DNA of 64,000 bases from Pedobacter jejuensis (GCF_003725795.1 NZ_RBEE01000009.1:1-64000); one strand, 5' to 3'; shown: positions 27,402 through 36,787, counted from the first letter of the stretch. A program made the numbers and translations. The notes: generated from the letters alone by a model not told the origin.

Positions 27402-27658
27402 AGTGTAAAAGCTGAAAGACTAAAGTGGAAAGCTAATCTCAGAATAATTACAAAATGCAGATGGAAAAAAAAGGAGACCTTAATGAAAATACGAACAGGA
27501 AAATATTCCAGGTAAGTATTTAAAATTTATACACTAAGAACTTAGAGGTTATCAATTGAGCTTTATAAAACTATAACACAAAAAAGTTTCAACCAAAGTT
27601 GATTGAAAACAACATTCGTTACCAGAAAATGATAACATCGAAATATTGATTAAAAAAA

Positions 27659-27769
27659 CTATTTTGAGAAAAACTTATATGCAATACCCCAAAAGCCATC
27701 TAACCAATTAAAATTTAGGTCAAACTTTTCATCTACTTGTACAGAAAACTCTAATATTTCATTGCTCAT
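27659..27769 (-). CDS. Putative small protein (36 aa) with strong ribosome binding site
   Basis: A 36-codon ORF in the 528-base gap between rlmD and the M28 peptidase gene. It begins MSNEILEFSVQVDEKF, carries several aromatic residues in the second half and ends FFSK. No family is recognised. What makes it credible is an AAGGAGGT sequence eight bases before the ATG, a near-ideal Shine-Dalgarno placement in a phylum whose genes seldom use one. It could be a genuine small protein or the 5-prime remnant of a lost gene. The rest of the gap (27402-27658 and 27787-27914) shows nothing else. Confidence 0.45.
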   Translation of the reverse strand: MSNEILEFSVQVDEKFDLNFNWLDGFWGIAYKFFSK

Positions 27770-27777
27770 TTTAAAAA

Positions 27778-27785
27778 ACCTCCTT
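27778..27785 (-). promoter_or_regulatory. Shine-Dalgarno sequence AAGGAGGT
   Basis: Minus-strand AAGGAGGT, complementary to eight bases of the conserved 16S rRNA tail (ACCUCCUU), eight bases from the ATG at 27769. It stands out because the neighbouring genes lack any comparable site. Confidence 0.55.
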
Positions 27786-27914
27786 ATTCATACAATAGTA
27801 CAAAATTTAGACCAAAAACCGAAACGGTTCAAGTTAAATTTACGTTAATGTTATATGAATAATCAGAGCTTAATCAATAAACAATTCTTAGTATCTTTCG
27901 CTTTTATTCCTTTT

Positions 27915-29618
27915 ATGAAAATTAAGATACTCCTAAGCCTAGTTCTAATCAGTTTTGCTGGCTTTGCACAAAACACCACCGACCAATATTTTAAGCTAAC
28001 AAGAGCTGGATTTAATGAAAATAATGCTTATGTCACAACAGCCTTTGTAGAAAAATATTTCCGGGTTCCTGGAAATGAAGGTTTTAATGCAAGCATTCAT
28101 CACGTAGAAAATATTTTAAAAAAAGCAGGTTTTGTAGAGCAAAAACAAAATGAATTCGAATCGCCTTTAACTTATCGCATCGAAAAACGAGCGATGAAAA
28201 ATAAAACCTGGCAACCTGTTGATGCCAATATCGATATCGTTGGGGAAACACAACCTTTAATTTCGTATAAAACCAATCGCAACATGATTCCGATTAATTG
28301 CGGTTCTACGCCAGTTGAAGGCGTTACGGCTGAAGTTATTTACATCGAAAAAATTGTACCTGCAGAGATAGAAAAAATGGATTTGAAAGGTAAAATCCTA
28401 TTTTCAGAAAATTCTCCTTCCAGATTACTAATGGCAGCTACAAAAGCAGGTGCTATAGGTGTTTTAGGTTATTCGATGCCAAAATATACTCAACCAGAAG
28501 TCCACCAAACATCAATCCAATTTGGCAGTATGAGGCCAAACAGCGAGGTATGGACATTGCTTTTATCATATCAAGTAAAAGAAAAACTAAAAGCAGCCTG
28601 TTTAAAAGGAACAACGAAACTAAAAGTTAATATTGAAACCAAAATTTATACATCAGAAGAATTAACCATAGTTGCAAATGTTAAAGGCAGTGAAAAACCA
28701 AACCAACGTTTTGTTTTTAGTGCCCATGTGCAAGAGCCTGGGGCAAATGATAACGCAAGCGGCGTAGGTACATTAGCAGAAATGGCTCGTTTGACCGCAG
28801 AACTTTACCAATCAAAAAAAATAAATCCTAAACGCACACTAACTTTTTTATGGGGCGATGAAATTGTTTCAACCAGAAGATACATTACTGAAGATAGCAC
28901 TCGTGCAAAAGGAATTTTATGGGGCATGAGCTTAGATATGGTTGGCGAAGACACCAAGAAAACAGGCGGTTCTTTCTTAATCGAAAAGATGCCCGATCCA
29001 TCAGCCATTTGGACTAGAGGTACAGATAAACATACGGAATGGGGTGCTGGTGATGTTAAAGAGAAAGACCTTTTTCCGCATTATTTTAACGATTTTATTT
29101 TCGACATCTGTAAAGCCCAAGGCAAATTTGCCAACTGGACAGTAAACTATAACCCTTTTGAAGGTGGTAGCGACCATACTCCATTTCTGCAAAATAAAAT
29201 ACCAGGTTTATTGATGTGGCATTTTACCGATGTTTTTTATCATACCGATAATGACAGAATTGACAAAGTATCAGCCATTGAGATGAAAAATATAGGTATA
29301 AGTGCTTTAACAGCTGCTTATTCTTTAATATCTGCTGATGAAAATCTGGCAACCGCAACAATTGCTCAAGTTAAAAATGATGCTTTGGACAGGTTAAAAA
29401 CCGAATTTGCTTTGAGTAAGAAAGCAATTGCTGATGGAAAATCTGCATCTGATGAAAAGCATATTATTGAGGTTTGGAGCAAATGGTACATAGATGCCTT
29501 GGCAACGATAAATAAGATGCCAGTAACATCAGCAAGTACAAGAGTTGGCTCATCAATAAAAGTTGCCACAATAGAGTTGGAAAAACAAACGAAGGTTTAT
29601 TTAAAGCAGTTGAAATAA
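27915..29618 (+). CDS. Secreted M28 family metallopeptidase
   Basis: A 567-residue exported peptidase. The ATG at 27915 gives a clean signal peptide (about 1-19, ending AGFAQ); an in-frame ATG at 27855 would add 20 residues ahead of it. A PA-type insert lies near residues 130-210. Zinc-site segments are AHVQEPGANDNASG, WGDE, LDMVGED and GGSDHTPF, as in M28 aminopeptidases. The first ligand motif is AHVQ rather than the usual HxDS form, so the exact substrate class is uncertain. It acts in the periplasm or outside the cell. Confidence 0.85.
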   Translation: MKIKILLSLVLISFAGFAQNTTDQYFKLTRAGFNENNAYVTTAFVEKYFRVPGNEGFNASIHHVENILKKAGFVEQKQNEFESPLTYRIEKRAMKNKTWQPVDANIDIVGETQPLISYKTNRNMIPINCGSTPVEGVTAEVIYIEKIVPAEIEKMDLKGKILFSENSPSRLLMAATKAGAIGVLGYSMPKYTQPEVHQTSIQFGSMRPNSEVWTLLLSYQVKEKLKAACLKGTTKLKVNIETKIYTSEELTIVANVKGSEKPNQRFVFSAHVQEPGANDNASGVGTLAEMARLTAELYQSKKINPKRTLTFLWGDEIVSTRRYITEDSTRAKGILWGMSLDMVGEDTKKTGGSFLIEKMPDPSAIWTRGTDKHTEWGAGDVKEKDLFPHYFNDFIFDICKAQGKFANWTVNYNPFEGGSDHTPFLQNKIPGLLMWHFTDVFYHTDNDRIDKVSAIEMKNIGISALTAAYSLISADENLATATIAQVKNDALDRLKTEFALSKKAIADGKSASDEKHIIEVWSKWYIDALATINKMPVTSASTRVGSSIKVATIELEKQTKVYLKQLK

Positions 29619-29623
29619 AGTAA

Positions 29624-31084
29624 ATGCGCAAAGCAATAGTTATAGGTGCCGGAGTTGCGGGAATTGCTTCGGCTATACGAATGGCTGTAAAAGGCTACAA
29701 CGTAGGAGTATTTGAATCTAATTCATATGCCGGAGGTAAACTTTCAGAAATTAATTTGGAGAGTTTTCGGTTTGACGCAGGTCCGAGTTTATTTACCATG
29801 CCACAATATGTTGATGAACTTTTTACGCTTGCTGGCAAAAACCCGAAAGACTATTTTGAATATGAAAAACTAGAAGAAATTTGCAGGTATTTTTATGAAG
29901 ATGGTTTAAAATTAACAGCTTTTGCTGATGCGACTAAATTTGGTGAAGAACTAGCAAAAAATACAAATTCTAATTCAGCTGAAATAGATAATTTTCTAAA
30001 AAAAAGCAAAACCATATATGATATAACCCATAAAGTTTTTTTGGAAAGAACCCTGCATAAGGTTAAAAGTTATTTACATTGGGACACCTTAAAATCTGTA
30101 TTTCGCTTTGGTAAAATTGATGCGTTCAGAACGCAGAATAAAGCAAACGAAAGTTTTTTTAAAGACAAAAGAATTGTACAGCTCTTTAACCGATATGCTA
30201 CATATAATGGCTCCAATCCTTATCAGGCGCCAGCAACTTTAAATGTAATTCCACACTTTGAATATCATTTTGGCGCATTTTTGCCAAAAAAAGGAATGTA
30301 CAGTATAACACTTGCATTAGTAAAACTGGCAGAAGATTTAGGCGTTAAATTTCATTTCAACCAGAAAGTAGAGGCGATTAACTATCACAATAAAAAAATC
30401 AAAGGTATATTAGTTGGAGGAGAACATATTGCTGCAGATGTAGTTATCTCTAATCTCGATGTTTGGTTTACCTACAAAAACTTACTTAAAGATTTACCTC
30501 CTCCTAAAAAACTTTTAAATCAGGAAAGAAGCAGTTCTGCACTTATATTTTATTGGGGTATTAAAAATATACACCCTGAATTAAATTTGCACAACATCTT
30601 GTTTGCAGCGAATTACGAAGCAGAATTTGATACCATTTGGAAAGAAAAAAGCATCCCACATGACCCAACAATATACATTAACATAACTTCAAAACACATT
30701 GAAAGCGATGCACCAGAAGGTTGTGAGAACTGGTTTGTAATGATTAACGTGCCAGCAGATAGCGGACAAAATTGGGATCAATTAATAAAGGATGCAAGAC
30801 AGCATATCATAGCAAAAATTAATAGAATTTTAGAGAAAGCCATCACCGAAGATATTATTTGCGAAGAAATTTTAGACCCACGCAGTATTGAATTTAAAAC
30901 TGGTTCTTACCAGGGTTCACTTTACGGAAACAGCTCTAATAATCAATTTGCCGCATTTTTAAGGCATCCAAATTTCATATCAAAAATCTCGGGTTTGTAT
31001 TTCTGTGGTGGAAGCGTTCACCCAGGAGGTGGAATTCCTTTGGCTTTACTATCAGCAAAAATTATTGATAATGAAATTGGTTAG
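29624..31084 (+). CDS. crtD: Carotenoid desaturase, CrtD-like (phytoene desaturase family)
   Basis: A 486-residue FAD-dependent carotenoid desaturase. The FAD motif VIGAGVAGIASAIRMA (5-20) is at the start, followed by FRFDAGPSLFTMPQYVDELF, and the C terminus has YFCGGSVHPGGGIPLALLSA. The NRYATYNGSNPYQAP segment resembles Bacteroidota 1-hydroxycarotenoid 3,4-desaturases. That fits with a CruF hydratase 7 kb away: CrtD would add the 3',4' double bond to a 1'-hydroxylated end. A CrtI phytoene desaturase is the main alternative. Only five bases separate it from the peptidase gene. Confidence 0.72.
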   Translation: MRKAIVIGAGVAGIASAIRMAVKGYNVGVFESNSYAGGKLSEINLESFRFDAGPSLFTMPQYVDELFTLAGKNPKDYFEYEKLEEICRYFYEDGLKLTAFADATKFGEELAKNTNSNSAEIDNFLKKSKTIYDITHKVFLERTLHKVKSYLHWDTLKSVFRFGKIDAFRTQNKANESFFKDKRIVQLFNRYATYNGSNPYQAPATLNVIPHFEYHFGAFLPKKGMYSITLALVKLAEDLGVKFHFNQKVEAINYHNKKIKGILVGGEHIAADVVISNLDVWFTYKNLLKDLPPPKKLLNQERSSSALIFYWGIKNIHPELNLHNILFAANYEAEFDTIWKEKSIPHDPTIYINITSKHIESDAPEGCENWFVMINVPADSGQNWDQLIKDARQHIIAKINRILEKAITEDIICEEILDPRSIEFKTGSYQGSLYGNSSNNQFAAFLRHPNFISKISGLYFCGGSVHPGGGIPLALLSAKIIDNEIG

Positions 31085-31578
31085 GCGTTCAGCAATCCTG
31101 CCAATTTATCAACATCTAAATCAAAAGCATTGATGATGATTTTTGCTTTCTTGTAAAATGGATTTCGTTCTTCAAGCTTTAATTTGATGAATTGGAGTAA
31201 TTGCTCATCGTTCAAATCTTTAATTAGCGGTCGCTTTTGGCGGTTGTGCAATCGGGAAACCAATTGAGCAGGTTCCATTTGTAGATAAATGGTTTCACCG
31301 TTTTCATTCATCCAATCCATATTATCAAAAAAGCATGGCAAGCCCCCACCCGTTGCAACAACACATGTTTCTGGATAATTATAGTTTTTAAGCATCTCAC
31401 TTTCGTAATCTCTAAAACCACTTTCGCCATATGCCTCAAAAAACTCAGAAATACTTTTGCCAGATTTATTTACAATTTCAGCATCCAAATCTATAACAGA
31501 ACAATCTAGCTTATTTGCCAACTGCTTTGCTTTGGTACTTTTACCGCAGCCCATATATCCAACAAGAAAGATAATCAT
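31081..31578 (-). CDS. aroK: Shikimate kinase
   Basis: A 165-residue P-loop kinase phosphorylating shikimate in the aromatic amino acid pathway. Walker A GYMGCGKST (7-15), the DLDAEI shikimate-binding motif (32-37), the FR dipeptide with Gly in GESGFRDYE, and ATGGGLP are all present. Length is usual. Its stop overlaps that of crtD by four bases in convergent orientation. It ends the minus-strand run beginning with the DUF1599 gene. Confidence 0.93.
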   Translation of the reverse strand: MIIFLVGYMGCGKSTKAKQLANKLDCSVIDLDAEIVNKSGKSISEFFEAYGESGFRDYESEMLKNYNYPETCVVATGGGLPCFFDNMDWMNENGETIYLQMEPAQLVSRLHNRQKRPLIKDLNDEQLLQFIKLKLEERNPFYKKAKIIINAFDLDVDKLAGLLNA

Positions 31579-31611
31579 ATTAAAGGTTATTCTAAAAACG
31601 TTATTTATGTG

Positions 31612-32667
31612 CTACACCAACTTTACCCTTGGGTCTATATAGGTATAGAGAATATCTACCAATATATTTATAACCACAAACACAAATGCAATAAACAAAA
31701 TGGAGCCCATTACAACCGGAAAATCAGACATTTCTAAAGCTGTAACCGTTGTTCTACCTAAACCATTGTAGCCAAAAATATATTCAACAAAAAAAGAACC
31801 TGCTAGCAGTGATGCGAACCAACCTGAAATTGCCGTTATAACAGGATTCATTGCATTTTTAAGCGCATGTTTATAAATGATTGCATTTCTTCCAAGTCCT
31901 TTAGCTCTTGCGGTTCTGATGTAATCTTGTGCCAACACATCTAGCATTGCACTTCTGGTTAACTGAACTATAATTGCCAAAGGCCTAAGTCCTAGGGTTA
32001 TCATAGGCAACCACAAATTTCTTAATGTTAATATTTCGCCATTAAACGGATCATAGCTGTATAAACTTCCGCTCATTTTTAAACCAGTATAATTACTTAA
32101 AACGAAGCCAAAAAGCCAGGCAATAATAATTCCTGCAAAAAAAGATGGTGCGGAGATACCTAAAATAGCAAAAGCATTTGCCGATTTATCTATCCATGAA
32201 TCCTTGTAAACGGCAGATAATACCCCTAAAAAAACACCAATAATGGTTGCAAAAATCATGGCAGTTAAGGCCAGTATAAAAGTATTCGGAACAGTTTCTG
32301 AAAGGATAGCTGTTACATCACGTTTGGTTTGATACGAACTCCGCAGATACGGTTGCTTCAAAACCAGCGCTTTATCTTTAAAATCAAGCAATTTAACATA
32401 GTGATATTTTTTCTGCGAAATGCTATCATTATCCAATACACTTAAAGGAGATAAATCGTTTACATAAAGTACAAATTGCATTGGTTTTGATCTATCCAAA
32501 CCAAATTCTTTTCTAACTGCTTCCAGGGATTGCACATCGGCCCGCTGTCCCATTGTCATTCGGGCAGGGTCGCCAGGCAAAATATTAAACAAAATAAAAA
32601 CAACTAATACTACGCCTGCCATAACCAGCAAGCCGTATAAAAGTTTCTTTATTGCGTAGCCTAACAT
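31612..32667 (-). CDS. ABC transporter permease, DppB/OppB type
   Basis: A 351-residue inner membrane permease of the dipeptide/oligopeptide/nickel family. It has a first helix (about 9-30), GDPARMTMGQRA, a long non-membrane insert (about 60-115), five further helices, and the EAA-like loop DYIRTARAKGLGRNAIIYKHALKN split over the motif. No ATPase, DppC-like partner or binding protein is adjacent, so the transporter must assemble from dispersed genes. It abuts the DoxX-type gene directly. Confidence 0.85.
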   Translation of the reverse strand: MLGYAIKKLLYGLLVMAGVVLVVFILFNILPGDPARMTMGQRADVQSLEAVRKEFGLDRSKPMQFVLYVNDLSPLSVLDNDSISQKKYHYVKLLDFKDKALVLKQPYLRSSYQTKRDVTAILSETVPNTFILALTAMIFATIIGVFLGVLSAVYKDSWIDKSANAFAILGISAPSFFAGIIIAWLFGFVLSNYTGLKMSGSLYSYDPFNGEILTLRNLWLPMITLGLRPLAIIVQLTRSAMLDVLAQDYIRTARAKGLGRNAIIYKHALKNAMNPVITAISGWFASLLAGSFFVEYIFGYNGLGRTTVTALEMSDFPVVMGSILFIAFVFVVINILVDILYTYIDPRVKLV

Positions 32668-33819
32668 TTATTTGCTAAAATATTTATTGCTTAACTGTTC
32701 GAAATTTGGAACATTGTGAAAATGCCATTTATTAATCACAACCCCATTCTTCAAAAGTAATATCCCTGGATTTGCCCTAACCATACTTTTCAGCGGAACA
32801 GCATCAGCATAAAAAACTTCAGAAAACAGGTTGTTCTTTTTTATAAATTTCTCTGCATCAACTGCAGAACTTGAGGTTAGTAACACACTTCTAATGTTAA
32901 ATTGCTGCGTTGCATTTAATGCCAAAGCATTTAAATCGCCAATTGCTTTTGTATTAGCATCTTTTAAATTATAAGCTACAAATACCAAACTATAATACGG
33001 ATTTTCTAACAGTTCTTTGGTGTAATCCGTTCCCGAAGCATCGGTTATGATTAAGTCTTTTATTTTTGGATCGAAACCTTTCTTTACAAGCGTTTTTGTT
33101 GGTTCGCCAATAATTTCCCAATTGTTATCTTTCCAAATTTCTGTTTTTAAATAATCCTTATCACTCAAATCCTTCTCTGCTTTGGTAGCTTTGTTTTTAA
33201 GGTGATACATGATTTGAAATTCATCGGGTTTTTCTCCTGCAGGAATAACCATTAATGATGGAATATGTGCGCCAACTTTATATGGCAAGAAATCCATTAC
33301 GGGTAGAAAGTTATAAGTGTACAAACCGAAAAGCAGGGCGACAACCGTTATCGTTATCGCGATGTTTTTTTGAGCCAAAGGAAGGCTTGTAACTGGTTTT
33401 ATTAAATCTTTTTTAATAAAAATATAGATGATAAAACCCAGCAAGATTAAATCCTTAGTAAATGATTGCCAAGGCGTTAACGGAATTGCATCACCAAAAC
33501 AGCCACAGCTTGTTACCACTTTAAATACTGCTGATACGAATGTAAGAAGGGTGAAAAATATGATTAAAATTAATAAACCCCAAGCTATCTTTTTATTCCA
33601 GAAACCTAATAGCAATAAAGCGCCAAAAACAATTTCGAGCGTACATATAAAAATAGCTAATCCGGTTGCCATCGGACTTAAAAAGTCCATATGGAAAACC
33701 TCAAAATATTCTTGCAGCTTATAACCAAAACCTAAAGGGTCGTTTGCTTTGATTAATCCTGAAAAAATAAATAGGACACCAACAAGGATTCGGGAAATGG
33801 TTAAGGCAATATTTTTCAT
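32668..33819 (-). CDS. DoxX/MauE-like membrane protein with thioredoxin-like domain (BT_3928 family)
   Basis: A 383-residue protein. The first half has four to five transmembrane helices in DoxX/MauE style with a SCGCFGD cysteine motif near residue 108. The second half resembles a periplasmic thioredoxin-like fold without a CxxC pair. Bacteroidota carry this BT_3928 family next to DUF1599, aroK-type and folP genes. A role in periplasmic redox or quinone-linked electron transfer is possible but unproven. It abuts both neighbours with no gap. Confidence 0.75.
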   Translation of the reverse strand: MKNIALTISRILVGVLFIFSGLIKANDPLGFGYKLQEYFEVFHMDFLSPMATGLAIFICTLEIVFGALLLLGFWNKKIAWGLLILIIFFTLLTFVSAVFKVVTSCGCFGDAIPLTPWQSFTKDLILLGFIIYIFIKKDLIKPVTSLPLAQKNIAITITVVALLFGLYTYNFLPVMDFLPYKVGAHIPSLMVIPAGEKPDEFQIMYHLKNKATKAEKDLSDKDYLKTEIWKDNNWEIIGEPTKTLVKKGFDPKIKDLIITDASGTDYTKELLENPYYSLVFVAYNLKDANTKAIGDLNALALNATQQFNIRSVLLTSSSAVDAEKFIKKNNLFSEVFYADAVPLKSMVRANPGILLLKNGVVINKWHFHNVPNFEQLSNKYFSK

Positions 33820-34371
33820 CTATTTTACTCCCAATTTAATTAATGCAAAAACGGCATAATTTAGCATATCCTGATAGTTTGCATTTACCCCTTCTGAGGC
33901 TAATGTTTGTCCGTCATTATCTTCAATTTGTTTAACACGAAATATTTTCATCAGAATCAAATCAGTTAAAGAACTTATGCGCATATCTCTCCAGGCTTCG
34001 CCATAATCGTGATTTTTTGCAAACATTAAATCCTTGGTTTCTTTAACTTTAGCATCGAATATGGATTGAACTTCATCAAAAGGTAATTCATTCGGATCTT
34101 GTTCTGTAAAGTCCGATTGCATCATAGCAATAACGCAATAGTTTACAATACCAATATATTCTGATGTTATACCTTCGCCTACCAAACTAACTTTTTTATC
34201 TTCTAAAGTACGGATGCGTTGTGCTTTAATAAAAATTTGATCAGTAATAGAGCTGAGCCTTAAAATGCGCCACGCGGTACCATAATCTTTAGTTTTTTTT
34301 AAAAATAAGGATCTGCAAATTGCAATCACATCATCAAATTCGGTAGCGGTATTTGTTTGTGCCAAGGCCAA
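33820..34371 (-). CDS. DUF1599 protein with internal duplication
   Basis: A 183-residue protein built from two similar halves. The first (about 8-85) has KTKDYGTAWRILRLSSITDQI, and the second (about 100-180) has KNHDYGEAWRDMRISSLTDLI. Each half ends with a conserved NY-containing helix. DUF1599 has no established function, though similar helical folds occur in nucleotide pyrophosphohydrolases. It is the first gene of the operon running to aroK and is divergent from folP. Confidence 0.8.
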   Translation of the reverse strand: MALAQTNTATEFDDVIAICRSLFLKKTKDYGTAWRILRLSSITDQIFIKAQRIRTLEDKKVSLVGEGITSEYIGIVNYCVIAMMQSDFTEQDPNELPFDEVQSIFDAKVKETKDLMFAKNHDYGEAWRDMRISSLTDLILMKIFRVKQIEDNDGQTLASEGVNANYQDMLNYAVFALIKLGVK

Positions 34372-34391
34372 TTATTATTTAGTTTTTAATG

Positions 34392-34399
34392 TATTTTTG
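34392..34399 (+). promoter_or_regulatory. Promoter -7 element TATTTTTG of folP
   Basis: Exact TAnnTTTG match 64 bases before the folP ATG. The predicted leader of about 58 bases contains a CCCGAAAGGG hairpin just before the start. A clear -33 is lacking. Confidence 0.45.
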
Positions 34400-34463
34400 T
34401 TTCGAAAAACGAAAGCTAAAGATACATTTTTAAAGCGAAACCCAAATCCCGAAAGGGTTTAAT

Positions 34464-35321
34464 ATGGCAGAAAATAACTTTTTTGAAGTAAAGCAAAGTC
34501 TGAATATAAAAGGCAAAATCTTTAATTTAAATACCCCGAAAGTAATGGGTATTTTAAACATTACCCCCGATTCGTTCTATAGCGGCAGCCGTACAAATTC
34601 AATTAAAGAGGCGTTAATTAAAACTGAAGGGTTTCTAAAAGAAGGCGCATCCTTTATTGACATTGGTGGATATTCTTCTAGACCAGGTGCAACGCATATT
34701 GCAGAAGATGAAGAGCTTGCACGAATTATTCCTATTGTTGAAGCATTAAATAAACATTTACCAGAGGCTATTATTTCAATCGATACTTTTAGGGCAAAGA
34801 TTGCTGAAGAAAGCGTTTTTACTGGCGCTCATATAATTAATGATATTTCTGCTGGTGAAATGGACAACAAAATGTTCGAAACCATAGCAAAAATACAAGT
34901 GCCTTACATAATTATGCACATGCAGGGAACGCCCCAAACTATGCAGAAAAATCCAGTTTACAACAATGTTTTACTTGATGTAGTTGATTACTTTGCTAAG
35001 AAAGTTGCTGCTTTAAAAGCATTGAATGTTCATGATGTTATCATCGACCCTGGTTTTGGTTTTGGTAAAACCATCGAGCATAATTATGAGCTTTTAAGCC
35101 ACATGGAAGATTTCAAAATATTTAAATTACCCATACTTGCTGGTTTTTCAAGAAAAGGAATGATACATAAAGTTTTAGGTACATCTGCCGCTGAAGCTTT
35201 AAATGGAACAACTGTTTTAAATACCGTTGCGCTACAAAAAGGAGCCAAAATACTTCGTGTGCATGATGTTAAAGAAGCTGTTGAATGTATAAAATTGATA
35301 GAATTGCTTCAGCTGCAGTAA
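34464..35321 (+). CDS. folP: Dihydropteroate synthase
   Basis: A 285-residue TIM-barrel enzyme condensing 4-aminobenzoate with hydroxymethyl-dihydropterin diphosphate in folate synthesis, the target of sulfonamides. Signatures are MGILNITPDSFYSGSR (about 29-44), DIGGYSSRPGA (about 72-82), the DPGFGFGKT loop and GFSRKGMI near the C terminus. Its length is normal. It is followed by cdaA, a common gene order in Bacteroidota. Confidence 0.95.
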   Translation: MAENNFFEVKQSLNIKGKIFNLNTPKVMGILNITPDSFYSGSRTNSIKEALIKTEGFLKEGASFIDIGGYSSRPGATHIAEDEELARIIPIVEALNKHLPEAIISIDTFRAKIAEESVFTGAHIINDISAGEMDNKMFETIAKIQVPYIIMHMQGTPQTMQKNPVYNNVLLDVVDYFAKKVAALKALNVHDVIIDPGFGFGKTIEHNYELLSHMEDFKIFKLPILAGFSRKGMIHKVLGTSAAEALNGTTVLNTVALQKGAKILRVHDVKEAVECIKLIELLQLQ

Positions 35322-35451
35322 AAAGCTAAACAGTTCAAAATTAAAACCTCGAAAGCTACAAATTACGTATTGCTTAAACTTCTTATTCAATTAACCTTTT
35401 TTTACATTTTTACCGTTTAACCATTCTAAAACATTTGCTATCTTGCCCTTA

Positions 35452-36243
35452 ATGAAAGGTTTTGATTTCGATTTTCTTAAAATATCGGTAACCGATGTAG
35501 TTGATATTGTTCTTGTAGCGTTATTAATCTATTACGTTTACACCCTGATTCGCAATACGCTAGCTGTTAATCTATTGGTTGGGATGTTTATCATCACTGT
35601 TTTTTACTGGATAGTAAAAGGCCTACATATGGAGTTGTTAACTACGATCATAGAGAAGTTTATGAGTGTAGGCATAATTGCATTGATTGTGATTTTTCAC
35701 CCCGAAATCAGGCGGTTTCTCTTGCTCATTGGAAAAAATGCCTTCTTACAAAAAAATAAGGCTTGGTGGGGCTATTTATTTGGCAGAAAAGAAATTGAAA
35801 GAAATAACCTTGCCAGGATAAAACCAATTATAGACGCTTGCAAGACCATGAAAAAGACACGTACAGGTGCATTAATGGTTTTCGTTAAATTTTATGATGA
35901 ACAATTTTTCGCCAACAGTTGTGAGGTTGTTGATGCAAAAATTTCAAAACGTTTGCTAGAAAGCATATTCCAGAAAAACAGTCCGCTGCATGATGGCGCT
36001 GTAGTAATATCAGAAAATAAAATTAAAAGTGCCAGTTGTATATTGCCATTAACCGATAACGATCAATTACCATCTCAATTTGGTTTAAGGCATAGGGCTG
36101 GGATTGGTGTGTCGGAAACAACCGATGCGGTTGCTGTGATTATATCAGAAGAAACTGGCGAAATATCTTACGCTAAACAAGGCAGGGTAAGAATGAATGT
36201 ATCCTTCGGAGAGCTAGAAAAATTGCTGAATAAGGATTTTTAA
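35452..36243 (+). CDS. cdaA: Diadenylate cyclase CdaA
   Basis: A 263-residue membrane-bound diadenylate cyclase making c-di-AMP from two ATP. Three N-terminal helices (about 14-34, 38-55, 70-88) precede the DAC domain with the catalytic DGA (181-183) in SPLHDGAVVI and the RHR motif (213-215) in GLRHRAGIG. The ATG at 35452 is preferred to a TTG three codons earlier. It indicates c-di-AMP signalling, usually linked to cell-wall and osmotic control. A CdaR regulator is not adjacent. Confidence 0.93.
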   Translation: MKGFDFDFLKISVTDVVDIVLVALLIYYVYTLIRNTLAVNLLVGMFIITVFYWIVKGLHMELLTTIIEKFMSVGIIALIVIFHPEIRRFLLLIGKNAFLQKNKAWWGYLFGRKEIERNNLARIKPIIDACKTMKKTRTGALMVFVKFYDEQFFANSCEVVDAKISKRLLESIFQKNSPLHDGAVVISENKIKSASCILPLTDNDQLPSQFGLRHRAGIGVSETTDAVAVIISEETGEISYAKQGRVRMNVSFGELEKLLNKDF

Positions 36244-36316
36244 TTGGATTGTTGGTTGATTAGTAAATGGTTTGTTGGATTCCGAAATACTTAAAACCCT
36301 GTTTGTCGGTTGATTA

Positions 36317-36352
36317 TTTTTTAGTTGGTTAGAAAACCAACCAACTAAAAAA
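36317..36352. terminator. Inverted repeat between cdaA and bacilliredoxin gene
   Basis: TTTTTTAGTTGGTT (36317-36330) pairs perfectly with AACCAACTAAAAAA (36339-36352) around eight bases. The T-rich ends make it a bidirectional terminator candidate between convergent genes. It lies in a gap (36244-36376) full of GGTTGGTT-like steps. Confidence 0.7.
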
Positions 36353-36376
36353 CAAACCAGCTAAAAAACCAAAAAA

Positions 36377-36787
36377 CTAGCAATACTGTTCAAAAGCGCC
36401 GATTAAATTATCAGCAATCATTTGTGCAGGGCGTCCTTCAATCTGATGACGTTCAATCATATGAACCAATTTACCATCTTTAAACAAAGCCATTGCTGGA
36501 GACGATGGAGGAAAAGGCATCATATAATTTCTAGCCTGATCAACAGCTTCCTTTTCCATACCTGCAAAAACGGTTACCAATTTATCAGGGTGTTTTTCGT
36601 GTGCTGCTGCTGCTCTTGCGGCAGGGCGAGCATTTGCTGCTGCACAACCACATACAGAATTTACAACAACTAAAACAGTTCCTTCGCCTTTAATGGCCGA
36701 ATCTACTTCTTGTGCATTTTTTAACTCTTCAAAACCAACGTTAGTTAATTCTTTACGCATTGGTTCTACTAAATATTCTGGATACAT
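36377..36787 (-). CDS. BrxA/BrxB family bacilliredoxin
   Basis: A 136-residue thioredoxin-fold protein of the YphP/YqiW family (DUF1094) with the CGC active-site motif (Cys46, Cys48) in VVVNSVCGCAAA. In Firmicutes these proteins remove bacillithiol from oxidised proteins. Bacteroidota members are common, and whether this organism makes bacillithiol is not shown by the window. A TATTTTTG promoter motif is 33 bases upstream of the ATG. Confidence 0.85.
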   Translation of the reverse strand: MYPEYLVEPMRKELTNVGFEELKNAQEVDSAIKGEGTVLVVVNSVCGCAAANARPAARAAAAHEKHPDKLVTVFAGMEKEAVDQARNYMMPFPPSSPAMALFKDGKLVHMIERHQIEGRPAQMIADNLIGAFEQYC

